Positions 44,641-57,105 of a DNA stretch of 64,000 bases are shown piece after piece. The stretch covers positions 1,869,658,557 through 1,869,722,556 of the forward strand of contig NC_056729.1 of assembly GCF_019279795.1 (NCBI RefSeq), given 5' to 3'. The position numbers and the translations under genes are program-made. The notes under the pieces are model-generated. The model saw only the letters and a list, made by a program, of their open reading frames with translations, searched no databases and was not told the DNA's origin. The DNA is from Protopterus annectens. Lineage: Eukaryota > Chordata > Ceratodontiformes > Protopteridae. Every line of letters starts with the position of its first letter. The stretch's first letter is position 1.

Positions 44641-47172
44641 ATAATAATACCCTAATATTGGGTGATTTCAATTACCCAAACATTAACTAGGAGAACTATT
44701 TCAAGTACTAAGTCCCTTGCCCAAAGCTTCTTAGAATTTATAAACTCGGACCCTTGGATCAACTGGTCAACACCCCTACCAGAGGTGACAATGTATTGGA
44801 CCTGGTCATCACCAACATGGGCGACCGGTGTTCTACACCGGAGGTCAACCTCTTGCTGGTTAGATCAGACCATAGACTAATCACTCTGGATATCCACATT
44901 CCACCCCCAATCAAGGAAACCACCATGAAAAACTTTTCAAAAGCAAACTTCACGTTACTTAAAACCGAGGTGGAAAGGTTCACAGCCCCCATGCTAAAGG
45001 ACAACGCTGTCCAAGCTGCTGAATCCCTTACAAAGGCACTCTATGAGCACCTGCAAGAATGCATGGATCTTGCTATCCCAAGCAAAACCAAGACTCACTC
45101 CTCCAAGAAAAGGAAACCAGTCTGGTGGACCCCTGCCATAAACAAGCTATACAATAGGAGGAGGAAACTAGTGCAGAAAAGAGTAAAATCCCAAGAAGTG
45201 CAGACATCTCTGATCAGTATCAGCAAGAAACTACAATCCCTCATAAAATCATCCAAGGCTAGCTTCAAAAGAAAAATTGCCAAGGACTCCAAAGATAACC
45301 ACAAAGCGTTCTTTAGCTATGGCAAGAATGTGGAAACTCTCAGATCTGCTCTGAGTTAGTTCAGAATGGCACAAAATATACTGAACTGACTGATATTGCC
45401 AACATTTTGGCAGACAGGTTTAGTGCAAACATCACTCTGCTCTCAACCCCTAAAGGGCCCTTAACCATACCAGAAAAATAGAGAGTTCTGGCAATCATTG
45501 ACACACAGGTTAAAACAGCCCTATCCAAAGCCAAAAACACAGCTTCAATTGGACCAGACGGTGTCCCAGGCTGTCTTACATGAACTCCAAAATGAACTAA
45601 CTCTCACCTAAACAAATTGTTCAAACTCAGCCTCTCTACAGGCTATGTACCCATAGAGTGGCACACAGCAACAATTATCCCATTCCACAAAGGTGGAGCC
45701 ACAACAGATCCTGGGAACTATCACCCTATAAGCCTGACTAGTCTGGTCTGCAAGGCTATGGAGCGCATCATCATGGAACTCATTAACAGAGACATTGGGA
45801 ACCTCCAAACATTGGACCCTACCCAGTTTGACTTTGTTAAGGGCAGATCATGCCTCCTAAACCTGGTGGACTTCTTTGAGACAGTTACCAAGGCTTTAGA
45901 TAAGGGAAAGGAGGTCCACACAGCCTACCTAGACCTCGCAAAGGCTTTCAACACCATTCCCCATTCTGGTATTATAGACAAGCTCACCAGCCTAAACATA
46001 AACCCCTACGTCATGACATGGGTTGCCAATTGGCTCATGGCTAGAACCCACATGGCGAGAGTTGCAGGCTCTAGATCTGACTCTAAACCGGTTACAAGTG
46101 GCATCCCACAGGGCTCAGTCCTGGGACCCCTGCTGTTCGGTATATACCTCTCAGAGGTACAGGCAAGCACAGGAGGACTATGGCTGACCAAGTTCGCAGA
46201 CGACTGCAAACTGGGAGCCATAATTGACTCTCTGGCTAATACAGACATCCTCCAGAAGGGTCTCACTGAGACAGATACCTGGCATCAAAATCATGGCCTC
46301 AAATTAAATGCCAAAAAGTGCATAGTCATCCCCTTTGGAAAAAACAAAGTACCTGCGAACTACCACATACGTGGTAGTCCCCTAAATACAGAAAATGAAA
46401 TAAGGGATCTGGGGACCCAAGTAGATAGTAATCTCTCCTTTAATAATCCTATTGCCAAGGTGGTTAGAAAATCCTTTATGTGGCCCATCTAATCACAAAA
46501 GGGTTTGCATCTAGAACAAAAGAGGTTATTGTGCCCGTCTACTCATCACTCATCAGACCAATCATAGAGTACAACGCCCCATTTGGGATGTACTTTACAA
46601 GACACCTGCAACAGCTGGAAAGACCACAGAAGTACCTCACCAAGAGGATTACTGGCCTCAAACAGATGCCCTATGCAGCCCGACTAAAGAAACTCCAGCT
46701 GTACTCGGTTGCATACCGCCTACTCGGAGGTGATCTCTGCCTGACATACAAGGCCATGTCCAACCCAGAATTGATGGACATACTCCACCTAAAAAAAAAC
46801 AAATCCCCGAGAGCCACACGCTCTAGGGATCGAAACCTCACCATAACGATAAATAGGACTTGCTGGAGGGATAGATTCATATCCCAGAGACTCCCCATGC
46901 TTTAGAACAGGATTCCAATATACATTAGGCAGAGCTCCTCACTAACACTCTTCAAGAGAAACCTTGACGAGTGGATGGGAAACAGAAAATTTACCCCGGG
47001 GATCACTGCAGTGGCTCTGCTGCACAGAGGCACAGGGAACTAATGGCTCTACTGGACAAAGGCACAAGGAACTAATCTAAGGGGGCGGCGAAAGCCAACA
47101 CATTCTGGCTAGGCTTACATATGCCCTCGGGCAGATAGCCTAGTACTTACCTATGAACCTATGAACCTAAAT
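44641..47172 (+). mobile_element. CR1 LINE copy D, best-preserved copy
   Basis: It starts in the endonuclease (LGDFNYPNIN near 44660). 44754-45359 reads NTPTRGDNVLDLVITNMGD, LLLVRSDHRLITLDI (catalytic S-D-H) and KPVWWTPAINKLYNRRRKL. The reverse transcriptase at 45617-46492 has YHPISLTSLVCKAMERIIME, PTQFDFVKGRSCLLNLVDFF, YLDLAKAFNTIPHSGI, GIPQGSVLGPLLFGIYLSEV and FADDCKLGAII (intact A-D-D). The thumb and C-terminus continue in another frame at 46480-46905 (frameshift near 46480; a stop near 46904 replaces the W of LWNR). A break also lies near 45358. The 3' UTR GGCTAGGCTTACATATG and GCCTAGTACTTACC end in ATGAACCTATGAACC at about 47172. It is 5'-truncated: ORF1 is absent. Confidence 0.93.
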
Positions 47173-49187
47173 GACAGTGTAGGCACTAAACCTGTTTTAA
47201 AACAACATTCTTTAAGAATTAAATTGTTAATTTTAATCACGTGTCTAATTGCTTGTGACTGCCCATTAGTGAGTGCTCGTGGATCTGGTTGGTGCTATCG
47301 TTAGAGAGAGAGAGAACTTAAACTTCAGATTTTAGAGTTACCATTGTTAGCACTTGAGGAGATATCGTGTCTTTCATTCATTATTGGATCTTGGGTCTTG
47401 TGGAGGTCGGGGACTGGAAGCAGTGGAGATGGCCGTTTTTGCGGGCTTTGAGTTCAGTGGGGGTTGAGGTTGCTACCGCGCATGCGAGGTGCAGCTTTGT
47501 CAAAAAAAAAAAAAAAAAAAAGTAAAAAGTAAATGCTGAGTGTCCTCTTTTCACCTCCTGAGTGGGTGCTAGATGAACTGACTTGGTGCAGGTGATGATG
47601 GGTGGCTGGGTTCCTGGATGACTGGAGTACAGAGGGTGTGCTTCCTAGGGCAGTCGTTGGCTTGTGGGCTTGTCTCGTGTCAAGGTAACGCTGTGTGTCT
47701 GCAACAAAGCATAATTTTCATGGTTTACATTCGTGGGCAGATGGTGGTTTGACTAGGCATGTAAGTGTAACAGCCTTATAAGACAAATGTCTAAGTGCAT
47801 GTAAACTACCAAGGGGCTTAGATGACAAACAAACTAAATGCAACAAGCGGTGTTACCTACTGAAATAACTGCATTAGTCATTGTCACTGAGTCTCCGAGA
47901 CTGACAATACCATTTTGGTAATAGCTTGGTTGAATGGTGCTCTGTTTTATCATGCGGCTATTGAAGGGTTGCATTTTCCATTAGATGCATGTGGTATGTT
48001 CTTTTACTGGTTAGGGCCAGGTACAAGCAGCTTTGCAGCTCAGTCAAAAAAAATGTAGTTCATTATGCACGTGATAAATGTATAGGGCGGGAGGCTAGGG
48101 GGAGGGTTGAGTGATCAGCTAGCAAACACATGGCTCAGCTCTTCACTGATTCCTTTCCCTTTATCATGAGGCTGTTGCTCCTTAAAACTTAGTGATTCTC
48201 TAGTGACTGACAAGGATGATCTGAGGAGTGAGGGCAACATGTGGCAATATGCATTGAGTTGTTCATTATTATCACTCACAACGTTTTGTAGGAAAACCAG
48301 CCTTTTTTTTTTTTTTTTTTATGATGAGTCTGAGTTAAGCAAGGTAAGACTGTCCGACATGTACTGTTATGGGGAAGGATAAAGAGAAAACTTTCTTCCA
48401 GTTATTTTCAACTTTCTCAGTTTATAAGAGCAAGAAATGAAAATTGGTCCTATTTCTGGACTTTTGCACCAGTTTTATTTATGGCTTTGTCCAGATTCCT
48501 TGATAGCATGAGTGGCATGCATGCCTATTTCTTGGAGGGCATAGTCCTACAGCTGCTGTCACTGCACTGAGTTGTTGAGTTTACATGCATGCACGGCTAT
48601 CTTCCAAGTTGTGCAGGTGGGGATGAGATCCATTTAAAAAAAAAATCGAAACTGGGGAGGGGGGTGGGCAGGAAGGTGAGAGGGCTGACTTGCTGGGCCA
48701 TGGACATTTGGGCCTGTGCTTGGATGCCTTGATGTAGCTAGGTGTCTTGTAAGTGGTAACACCAGTTAACTGTTTGCTTCTTAAAGTGGTAAAGAGCAAT
48801 AGCTTAGATATTGTCCCTATATTATGTAGTTGGCCACGTTTTATTTACAGCCTTGTTGGAAGTTTGCCTTGGTGAAATCAAGGGGGGTGACAGGCATGCA
48901 TTTTGGATGATTAATTTGTTTTTCTTTTCCAGAAGGTGGAGATGTGGTATTTGAGTGGGCATTGGTTAGTGACCTGATGGACGGGGAATCGAAAGCTGAA
49001 GGAAGCTGTTCAACAGTTTCCCAGTTGCTTGTGTGGTGCCCAATGCTGTCAGAGATGGGAGTGCGCTGAGTGAGTAGTGGTCAGTGCCCTCCTGACATGA
49101 CCTTGAAAGGTAACGGATTCTTCTTGTATGGATATTGTTAGTTGGAATTGTGCACAATGAGGTTGTAGAGGGTGGAATGTTTGGAGG
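47173..49187. other. No gene recognised; G/T-rich sequence
   Basis: About 2 kb, G/T-rich on the plus strand, with an A18 run (about 47503-47521) and a T19 run (about 48302-48321). These could mark old retroposon tails in opposite directions. No domain motif found. Confidence 0.35.
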
Positions 49188-49846
49188 GGGTCTATATTAG
49201 AACATCGAAGTTTAAAACTTCGAATGTTCTAATATCAAACCCTATTCAGCGAAAGCTGAAAACATAGAACATACAGAACAGCGAATTTTTTCCTAGGGAA
49301 AAAAATTTGCTGTTCCAAAACATACACACAACACAAGCACACCAAACAAACAGCAATCCACACACATGCACCTAAAATCTTACATCTAACCCTACACTAA
49401 ACTATACACACACCACTAACTATCCACTTACCTTAACCCAAACCCTAACCCTAAGGTCTGTCACTATCGCACACATCCTCACCTGTGCCCTAACCCTAAC
49501 TCACCTACCCCACCCTAACCCTCACGTCCACACAATCACACACTTACCTGACCCGTGCCCTAACCCTAACTCACCTAACCCACCCTAACCCTCATGTCTA
49601 CACAATCGCACACATACCTAACCCGCACCCTAACCCTAACTAACCTAATCACACACTTACCTGAACCCAACCTGTAACTTTCCACCATATTGCTGAAAAT
49701 ACCGAAGCAACAGAAATGGACAACCAAATTATTTCCTTAGGAAAAAATTTGGTTTTCTGTTGCTTCGATATTTTCAGCTTTCACTGAATAGGGTTCGATA
49801 TTAGAACATCCGAAGTTTTGAAACTTCGATGTTCTAATATAGACCC
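49188..49846. mobile_element. Foldback element, copy H6, with telomere-like interior
   Basis: The arms of about 120-130 bp are nearly identical: GGGTCTATATTAGAACATCG at both ends (one in reverse complement), continuing CCTATTCAG.GAAAGCTGAAAA and AATTTTTTCCTA.GGAAA. The outermost 55 bp are themselves an inverted repeat (AGAACATCGAAGTTT / AAACTTCGAATGTTCT). The interior is not the G/C-rich core of H1-H5 but C-rich sequence with CCCTAA repeats. It shares the terminus and the AATTTTTTCC word with H5. Confidence 0.85.
49420..49660. repeat. 70-bp repeat carrying telomere-type CCCTAA hexamers
   Basis: TGCCCTAACCCTAAC starts at 49486 and 49556, and a variant (CACCCTAACCCTAAC) at 49626, a 70-bp period. 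Each unit has two to three CCCTAA-like hexamers plus CACACAATC-type sequence. Another AACCCTAACCCTAAGG precedes it at about 49440. The hexamer is the vertebrate telomere repeat, here inside a mobile element. Confidence 0.8.
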
Positions 49847-50099
49847 ATGTTTGGGTACAGCTTGGTAAATTGATAGATAGGTGAGGTGCGTTATCAATTC
49901 AGTTGTGGCTTTCTGGTAGTAATGCATTATTAAAGTTGGGTGATGGTCAGTTTAAGTAGATTGCTTTGGTAGGGGTTAATAACTTGGTAGCTTACCAGTG
50001 AGTGGCTTTTGGATTAATGTATTAGGGATAGACCTTGCGACAGATGAATAGGATTGGTCGTGGGAATATGGCGGATAACGAAGTAGAGAGAAAGGAGAT
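49847..50099. other. No gene recognised
   Basis: Short G/T-rich stretch between the foldback element and a minisatellite. Confidence 0.35.
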
Positions 50100-50535
50100 G
50101 TAGCAGTTGGGTAAGGCAGGGTGAAGGGTGGACATTGAAGTCACAGGTACTTCTACTTAGGACACAATGTCAGACTTGTAGCAGTTGGGTAAGGCAGGGT
50201 GAAGGGCGGACATTGAAGTCACAGGTACTTCTACTTAGAAGACAATAAGTCATGTCAGACTTGTAGCAGTTGGGTAAGGCAGGATGAAGGGTGACATTGA
50301 AGTCACAGGTACTTCTACTTAGGAGACAATAAGTCATGTCAGACTTGTAGCAGTTGGGTAAAGCAGGGTGAAGGGCAGACATTGAAGTCACAGGTACTTC
50401 TACTTAGGAGACAATAAGTCATGTCAGACTTGTAGCAGTTGGGTAAGGCAGGGTGAAGGGAGGACATTGAAGTCACAGGTACTTCTACTTAGGAGACAAT
50501 AAGTCATGTCAGACTTGTAGCAATTGGGTAATGTG
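50100..50535. repeat. 85-bp minisatellite, about 5 copies
   Basis: GTAGCAGTTGGGTAAGGC starts at 50100, 50178, 50263, 50347, 50432 and (degraded) 50517, a period of 84-85 bp with one shortened first unit. Unit ends read AATAAGTCATGTCAGACTT. Confidence 0.92.
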
Positions 50536-50636
50536 GGGGTAAGGGAAGAGTTACTTTGGGGGGGATGGGTACAACTGTGTTGGAGATTGTTTATAGGGAG
50601 TGTGGGATTCCACAAAGGGGTTAGAGTGTCACAATA

Positions 50637-50790
50637 ATCATAAGATCATAGTAGGTATTAGGCTAAGGGCTCCAGGGCACTGGAAAGCCAGCAAGTTCCA
50701 CCCTTGTCTTCAAAGGGGTGGAGCTCTTGAGGAAATGTAGTACCCATCCAGTTGCTTAAATGGTGTTCGTGGTGGGGAGGTGACGTGTTC
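50637..50790 (-). mobile_element. Old CR1-related LINE 3' end, copy E
   Basis: ATAAGATCATAGTAGGTATT and AGGCTAAGGGC correspond to the inverted CR1 tail (TTCATAGGTAGATACTAGGC) of copy B'. About 90 bp further, GTACCCATCCAGTTGC matches the CCCATCCACTCGTC of the CR1 C-terminus. It is considerably more diverged than copies A-D. Confidence 0.5.
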
Positions 50791-53189
50791 TGGCAGACAG
50801 GAAGCTGGTGTCCGAGCTTAAGGTGGTTTTGAGTTTCCTAACATTGTTTCAGGTGCTTTTGTTATTGGATGTAAAGGTGACATGTTGAAAAGAGAGTTTT
50901 AAAGGAGAAAGTCAAGGGTAAGTAGTGCATTAAAGATGAAATGGGTAGACGAATTGTTTGCTCATAGGAGTTTAATGGTTTAATGCTTCTGTAGGATGGG
51001 GTTATATTTTGGGGGGTTGGTGAAGTTTGGTTTAATTTAGCAGGCAGAGGAATTTGAGAGGGATAGGGGTTTGTTTCCAGTTGGTTTGATATGATAGTGG
51101 TAGGGTTTGGCAGTTCTGACAGTCAAGGCATAGCAGGTGGGGGTTAGAAGGGTTAGATACTTGTGGCAGGATCATGAGGCTGGTTAAAAGGAGGATGTTA
51201 TGGTAAGGGATGAGTTATGTTGGGCAAATGGTGGTAGCCACTAGGGGTAGGAGATTAGGGGGCAGATTGAGTAAGCTGGTTCAGGCTTGTGAGAAAGGTG
51301 GAGTGTTTGTGAAGGAGGACTTAAGCTTCGATTTACTGTAGTTTCAGGTGAATCAGGGTGGGGTTAATTTACTAAGTTCTGGATGGTGGTTCATACAAGG
51401 GTAGAGTATGTGCTGTATAAGGAAGATTTGCTTGGCATTTGCTCAAAAAAAAAAGTGGTTACTGGGAGTTTGACATGTGAAGGGTCAGTTTGTGGGTTTA
51501 GTCATGTCGTTAACAAAGGGGTTTTGGTGGCCAATAGTGTGTTTGTTGGGTTGGATGGTGGATATGATGAGGGGTTATTTGACAATTATTTCATTAAGAA
51601 GGGAGTGGCTAAGGGTCATTAAGGTATTCAGTGGGTTATCAAGAGGCTGCAGTTAGGCACGATGGCTTACCTCTGATCTGTTTGACATGGTGACATTGGG
51701 CATTTTCAGGTTGGATGGTATGTTGTGCGTGGGTAGTGTTGCATGGCTTGGGTTTACTGTTGGTGGGATTTGGGTTGTACTGTTAAAAGCCATGATGGTG
51801 GTGTAAATGTTAATGCTTATATTGAGGATTTGATGGTGGCAAGATTGCTATTAAAAGGAATTTTGGAAAAGATCTCAGGCTGCGATATTTCTTGGGCAGC
51901 AAAACTGGGCAGCAAGCTGTTGTGTTGGCATGTAATTGCTTCTGATGGTCTCAATTGGCTGTGGCCTTAGTGTTGTGTGTTGACTTGGCTAGTAATGATC
52001 GAGAATAATTATGATGCTACTATGGGTATAGTAGTCGGGTAACTCAGTGTTTCATTCATATCCGTTGGGCACGCTAGGTTATGGTTGTTACCTTAACACT
52101 GGAGAGGGCTTAGTGGTTTGTTTTCAGTGGGATAGGCATTTGGTTAGTTATGTGATAGGGATTTGAGAGGTGTAGGCATGGCTACAGTTTAGTCAGGTAG
52201 TAGGGGGTACACAGAATGATGTTTGGCTTAATGTCTTTTAATGTTGGTTAGGTTGGGGGAAGCTTGGTCAGGGAGAGGGGGAACAGCCTGGTTGGGCTGG
52301 TGGACAGAGAAGAGGACAGGCTTGCCCCCTTTTGTTCCTCCTCTGGTTTTGGAGGTTCATTTCAATGAGTTGGGAAAGGAAAGGGAGCAGTTGGATCCGG
52401 CTTGATAAATAGAATAAGCAAGTGGAGGTAAGGACGCTGCTTCATAAGTAAAGTAAGCGAGCAGAGGTATGGACGCTGCTTATTAGGTTGGAAGGTAATT
52501 CAATGGATGGTGTATGAAGTGAGATGGGAACGCTGCTTCATAAGTAAAGTAAGTGAGCAGAGGTATGGACGCTGCTTACTGGGGCAGGATGAGTTGGTAC
52601 ACTATCCTGATTAACATAAGGATGTTTATATGTTTATGCTGTGCTTAGAATCAACTATACTACATCCAGTTGTAATTAATTAACTTTGGTAATCAAAGAT
52701 AGGTTATGGAAGTTTTAATAAAGGTTGTGAAATGTCATTCTGTGTGATGTGGTTTATTGAAGGGGACCAGGACAAATGCTCACAGAATATGTGTTCTATA
52801 ACCCTGTTATACTTCTGTCTCTGACTAGATTCGTACAATAATCAGACAATGGTCGTCTTTTTCTCTGCCTTAGAGCTTTTGTCAGACAGTTCCTTTGATG
52901 CTTGAGAATTGGATGTATTTCAATCATAAAGATTTCAAGACTAGTAAAAAACATAGTTTCATTGTTAGTATTTGGACTCTGATAGTTTTACAAGAATTTC
53001 AGATCAGTTTAGCTTTGACTAGCATTCTCAGACAACTGCTTTTGTTCTGAGAATTCTGCAGGTAAATGAGTTTTATTATAAAAAGTGATCTTTCTATTCT
53101 TCTGATATTTGACTCAGAAGAATTGTACAAAGAACACTGAGTATTGTTTTTCATCTGTTGTAGAATATTTGACTGTCCCAGTCTGCTCT
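50791..53189. other. Unassigned G/T-rich repeat-like region with a short degenerate minisatellite
   Basis: The plus strand is strongly G/T-rich. Open stretches at 51383-51622 and 51743-51970 have no motif I can defend. At 52395-52590 a unit like AGCAGAGGTATGGACGCTGC recurs three times (about 52415, 52455, 52557) with variable spacing. A decayed tyrosine-recombinase (DIRS-like) retroelement is a thought, not a call. Confidence 0.3.
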
Positions 53190-56100
53190 CTAGTAACTTC
53201 TGCATAATCATAGACTCAATTAATTTTTGTCAGCATAAATTCAACAATCTCCTTCATGAAATAGACTGGACACCCCTTAAACAACTACCCCTTAATGATG
53301 CTGTACCACCCTCCTTCACATACTTAATACACCAGCTCCCATTCATATGAAAAGAATCAAAAAGAACTCAGCACCATGGCTCTCTAAGGAATGTAAACAC
53401 CTGATGAAGCACCATGGCTCTCTAAGGAATGTAAACACCTGATGAAGCACCATGGCTCTCTAAGGAATGTAAACACCTGATGAAGCACCATGGCTCTCTA
53501 AGGAATGTAAACACCTGATGAAGCACCATGGCTGTCTAAGGAATGTAAACACCTGATGAAGCCAAGGGACCTACCTAGCCCGGTCAACCTGGAAATAAGA
53601 CAAAGATGAACAAAATCATGTTAATTTCAAAACACTGCAACAAAGTGACAAAACTAATCAACAGAGAGAAGAAGTCATATTATCCCCAGCTTCAGCTCCA
53701 GCATAAAATCAACCCCAGTAAATATTGGCACTCCATATCTTCTCTCCTTAACCTTGGAAGAAATGGAGAGCTCACCCCATCACCTGATACCTCTTCATCA
53801 CAAATAGCCGAAAACTTTAACAAGCACCATTCGTATGAAAAGAATCAAAAAGAACTCAGCACCATGGCTGTGTAAGGAATGTAAACACCTGATGAAGCAC
53901 CATGGCTGTCTAAGGAACGTAAACACCTGATGAAGCCAAGGGACCTACCTAGCCCGGTCAACCTGGAAACAAAACAAAGATGAACAAAATCATGTTAATT
54001 TTACAACACTGTAACAAAGTGACAAAACTAATCAACAGAGAGAAGAAGTCATATTATTCCCAGCTTCAGCTCCAGCATAAAATCAACCCCAGTAAATGTT
54101 GGCACTCCATATCTTCTCTCCTTAACCCTGGAAGAAATGGAGAGCTCACCCCATCACCTGATACCTCTTCATCACAAATAGCCGAAAACTTTAACAAGCA
54201 CTTTATAAAATCAATTTCAGACCTACTAACTAACACCCTTAATGCTGGACCCCCCACCCCCACCCTTCAACCAATTCAAACACCGACCCCAGGCCATCAA
54301 CTACTTTTAACCCTGTCATTACTAACCTCCATACTCAACAAAATGTCATACAACCCAATTCTCATTTCAGCCCACACCCACTAACACTATTAAGAAACTG
54401 CTATAAAAACTAAAACCCTGCTCTGCTTCAGCTGACAATCTCCCCCCATACTACCTCAAACTGGCTGCTAACTCAGTGGCCTACCCAATCAGTATCCTTA
54501 TAAATAGGTCTTTATCTGAATCAGGAGTGCCCACCATGTGGAAACAATCTCAAATCACCCCCATCCACAAAGGAGGCAATTCTTTTGATCCATCCCATTT
54601 CCATCCTATATCCATCTTGTCACCCATATCCAAAATTCTCGAGAGAGGTATCCATCAGCAGGTAAAGCAATATCTATTGCAAAACAATCTTTTAACCAAA
54701 ACCCAACATGGCTTTCGACCTAGCCACAGCACAGCTACAGCCCTATTATCTTTTATAGACACCATGAACAAGGCCAGAGATGCAGAATGCTATACAGCCT
54801 CAGTATTCCTTGATCTCTCTAAGGCCTTCAACACAGTGTCTCACCGATTACTTTTGAACACACTGTCTAACTTGGGCTGCTCACACAACACAGTAAAATG
54901 GTTTCAGAGCTACCTCAAGGACCGTAAACAAGCAGTGAAATGGTCCAACAAACTCTCACCCTTTCTCCATAAACCCTACTGGAGTCCCTCATGGCTCCAT
55001 CCTAGGACCCCTACTCTTCAACATTTTCACAAACAACCTTCACACTGCCTCTCACTCTGGGACCCTCATTCAGTATGCTGATGATTCCACCATAATCTGC
55101 ACTGCTCAATCACTACCAGAACTACTTTCAAAAACTCAACAGTCCTTTACTGCAGTCGAATCCTGGCTAAGAAATGCCCAACTCTTTCTTAATCCAAAGA
55201 AGACAAAACTAGTGCTCTTTCATCCAAAAACACCTCCCCTGTCACTGATCATTTCAACATCCTTGCATCTGACAACACTGCCATAGAAATAGTGCAGGAA
55301 ACCAAACTACTAGGTGTTATCATTGACAATAAACTTTCATTCGGCCCCCATATACGGCAGAATATAAAGAAGACTCATCAAAAACTGGACTCTTGTATAG
55401 AAACAAGCATTATTTTACTGCAGCAACCAAAGCTACCCGTGCAAAAACATTTTTTACTTCCCTCTCTGTATGGTTCCCCTATCTTAACTAATTTACAAAA
55501 TTCTACCCTAAGCAAGTTGGAACAGTGCTATAACAATTTTGCAAAGTTTGCCACAAACTCTAAATATCACACACACCACTGTAAACCACTCCTAGAATTA
55601 AACTGGCTTGAACTACCCAACCAACGTGTCTTTATTCAGCTATCCACTTTGCACAACTTTATTTTCAAGTCTACTGCCTGCCCTGCACTAGCCAATCTAG
55701 TCACACCTTACTTACCAAATTGATCGCTACGATCAGAAGTCAAAACTCTCTTGGCTATCTCAAAACCCACAAGAAAACCTGGTCACTCTCTGTATTCATA
55801 GTCTGTCTCTATACACTGGAATTCACTACCTTTAGCTATCAGGTTTATTCCTGGTCTAACTCATTTCAAAGCCTCTTTAAAAAATCATCTCAAAAATACA
55901 TGGCTCTGCTCCTGCATAAAGCCTGCCTAATGCTCAGGTCTTCCTCTTCTCTTACATTTCAATCCCTCACAGACTGCAAGATCCTAAAGCTCTTCTAACT
56001 CCTTCTCTGCTTCTATACCATATCCTTAAGCTGCTGCTCAGGCTTTATTGCTTCTATTTTTCTTAACTCTCTCTCGCTATATGTCTGCATCACTAACCTT

Positions 56101-56478
56101 CTGGCTGCTATTTCTACATCCTCAAAAGTAAACTAAGGCACCAAAGTTACACACTGGAAATCAGTCACTGTACTTTATTGCAGAAGACAAACGGTGTTTT
56201 CTACATCCTGTATGATGAGAGTGACTATTATTGTCTGTAATGTTTTAACTGTACAGAACTGTTTAAATGTGTAGTAATATATTACAACATCTTGTAGCAG
56301 TTTGTTCTTTCTACTTAGTTTTTTGTATAGTATTTCTAATGTAATCTTTATTGTATTGGATTATACTGTATTTGTATTATACGGAGCTTTTCTCCCCGGG
56401 CCTCTGCTGAAAACGGGTTCTGTAGACCCAGTCAGACCATCCCGGTAAACAAATGTCAAATAATAAATAAATAAATAG
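53190..56478 (+). mobile_element. L2-like LINE, longest copy (F)
   Basis: The N-terminal part of the preserved region reads FNNLLHEIDWTPLKQLPLND (about 53240) and SAPWLSKECKHLM. Next come VTKLINREKKSYYSQLQLQH and KINPSKCWHSISSLLNPGRN (53980-54384), RT motifs ISILINRSLSESGVPTMWKQ and ITPIHKGGNSFDPSHFHPIS (54476-), KTQHGFRPSHSTATALLSF, SVFLDLSKAFNTVSHRLLLN, a frameshift near 54970, GVPHGSILGPLLFNIFTNNL-like, QYADDSTIIC-like (about 55070), then KLLGVIIDNKLSFGPHIRQN (55292-). The 3' UTR has GGAGCTTTTCTCCCCGGGCC and an AAATAAATAAATAAAT tail. Several shifts and an internal tandem duplication mark it as dead. Confidence 0.88.
53371..53560. repeat. 38-bp minisatellite inside the L2-like LINE, 5 copies
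   Basis: GCACCATGGCTCTCTAAGGA starts at 53371, 53409, 53447, 53485 and 53523. Two further units occur at 53859 and 53897, in the duplicated segment. The unit is the L2-like coding stretch for APWLSKECKHL, amplified after insertion. Confidence 0.93.
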
Positions 56479-56599
56479 ACATTTCTGCATCTCTCAATTT
56501 CACATAAAAAGCTTGATGTTCTGCAGGGATATTGAAACCTTTACAGATGCACAGTGTAGCGTGGAATCTCGACTGCACCCTGAATCCTTATTCCTTATA

Positions 56600-56620
56600 T
56601 ATTCCTTATATATATATTTA

Positions 56621-56665
<45 letters not shown>

Positions 56666-56690
56666 TTATATTTATATATATATATTTGTA
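56600..56690. repeat. (TA)n / TTTATA microsatellite
   Basis: TA-rich repeat with TTTATATT interruptions. Confidence 0.9.
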
Positions 56691-56846
56691 TGATAAGGGT
56701 GATGGGACTTTACAAGAGAAACAATGCATGTAATCTCCCCTGAGCATTTACTTCGCAGCATTAATGTTATGAAAGCTGTGCTCCGGGTGTTGATTTCCTC
56801 AGCTTCTTTTTGTCTATCATTTGGCTCTGCAAGTTAAATAACCAGC

Positions 56847-57105
56847 CCATATGCTTAACCTCTTAGTGCAAGAAATCTGGACAAAGCCTGACATAATGGG
56901 GGACAAAGGACCAAAAGTAGGGACACATTTTAAATACTGCTCTTATAAACAGAGAAAGTTGCTAGAGGAAGGATTTGTGCTAGCATGCATTTTCTGAAGG
57001 ATATGAAGTCTGAAACTCAAATACATGTCGTTATTTAGTGACTTGAATCCTTAGATTATCCCAGTGATTTGTCAAAAAACACAAATTTTATGAGGAACAG
57101 ACCCC
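56847..57105. mobile_element. Short TIR element, copy 2
   Basis: It starts CCATATGCTTAACCTCTTAG, the same terminus as the right end of the copy at 24760-25069. The interior GAAATCTGGACAAAGCC, GCATTTTCTGAAGGATATGA and CAAATTTTATGAGGAACAGA follows in the same order. The right end is lost in an A/C-rich stretch near 57100. Confidence 0.6.

Noticed and set aside
49420-49660. A chromosome end or fused telomere
   Set aside because: The CCCTAA hexamers are interspersed in 70-bp units inside a foldback element with ordinary DNA on both sides.
50100-50535. CRISPR-like array
   Set aside because: The 85-bp units are continuous with no unique spacers, and the context is vertebrate.
52020-52620. DIRS-like or SGNH-bearing retroelement tail
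   Set aside because: Only vague resemblance in frame fragments; no catalytic motif could be defended.
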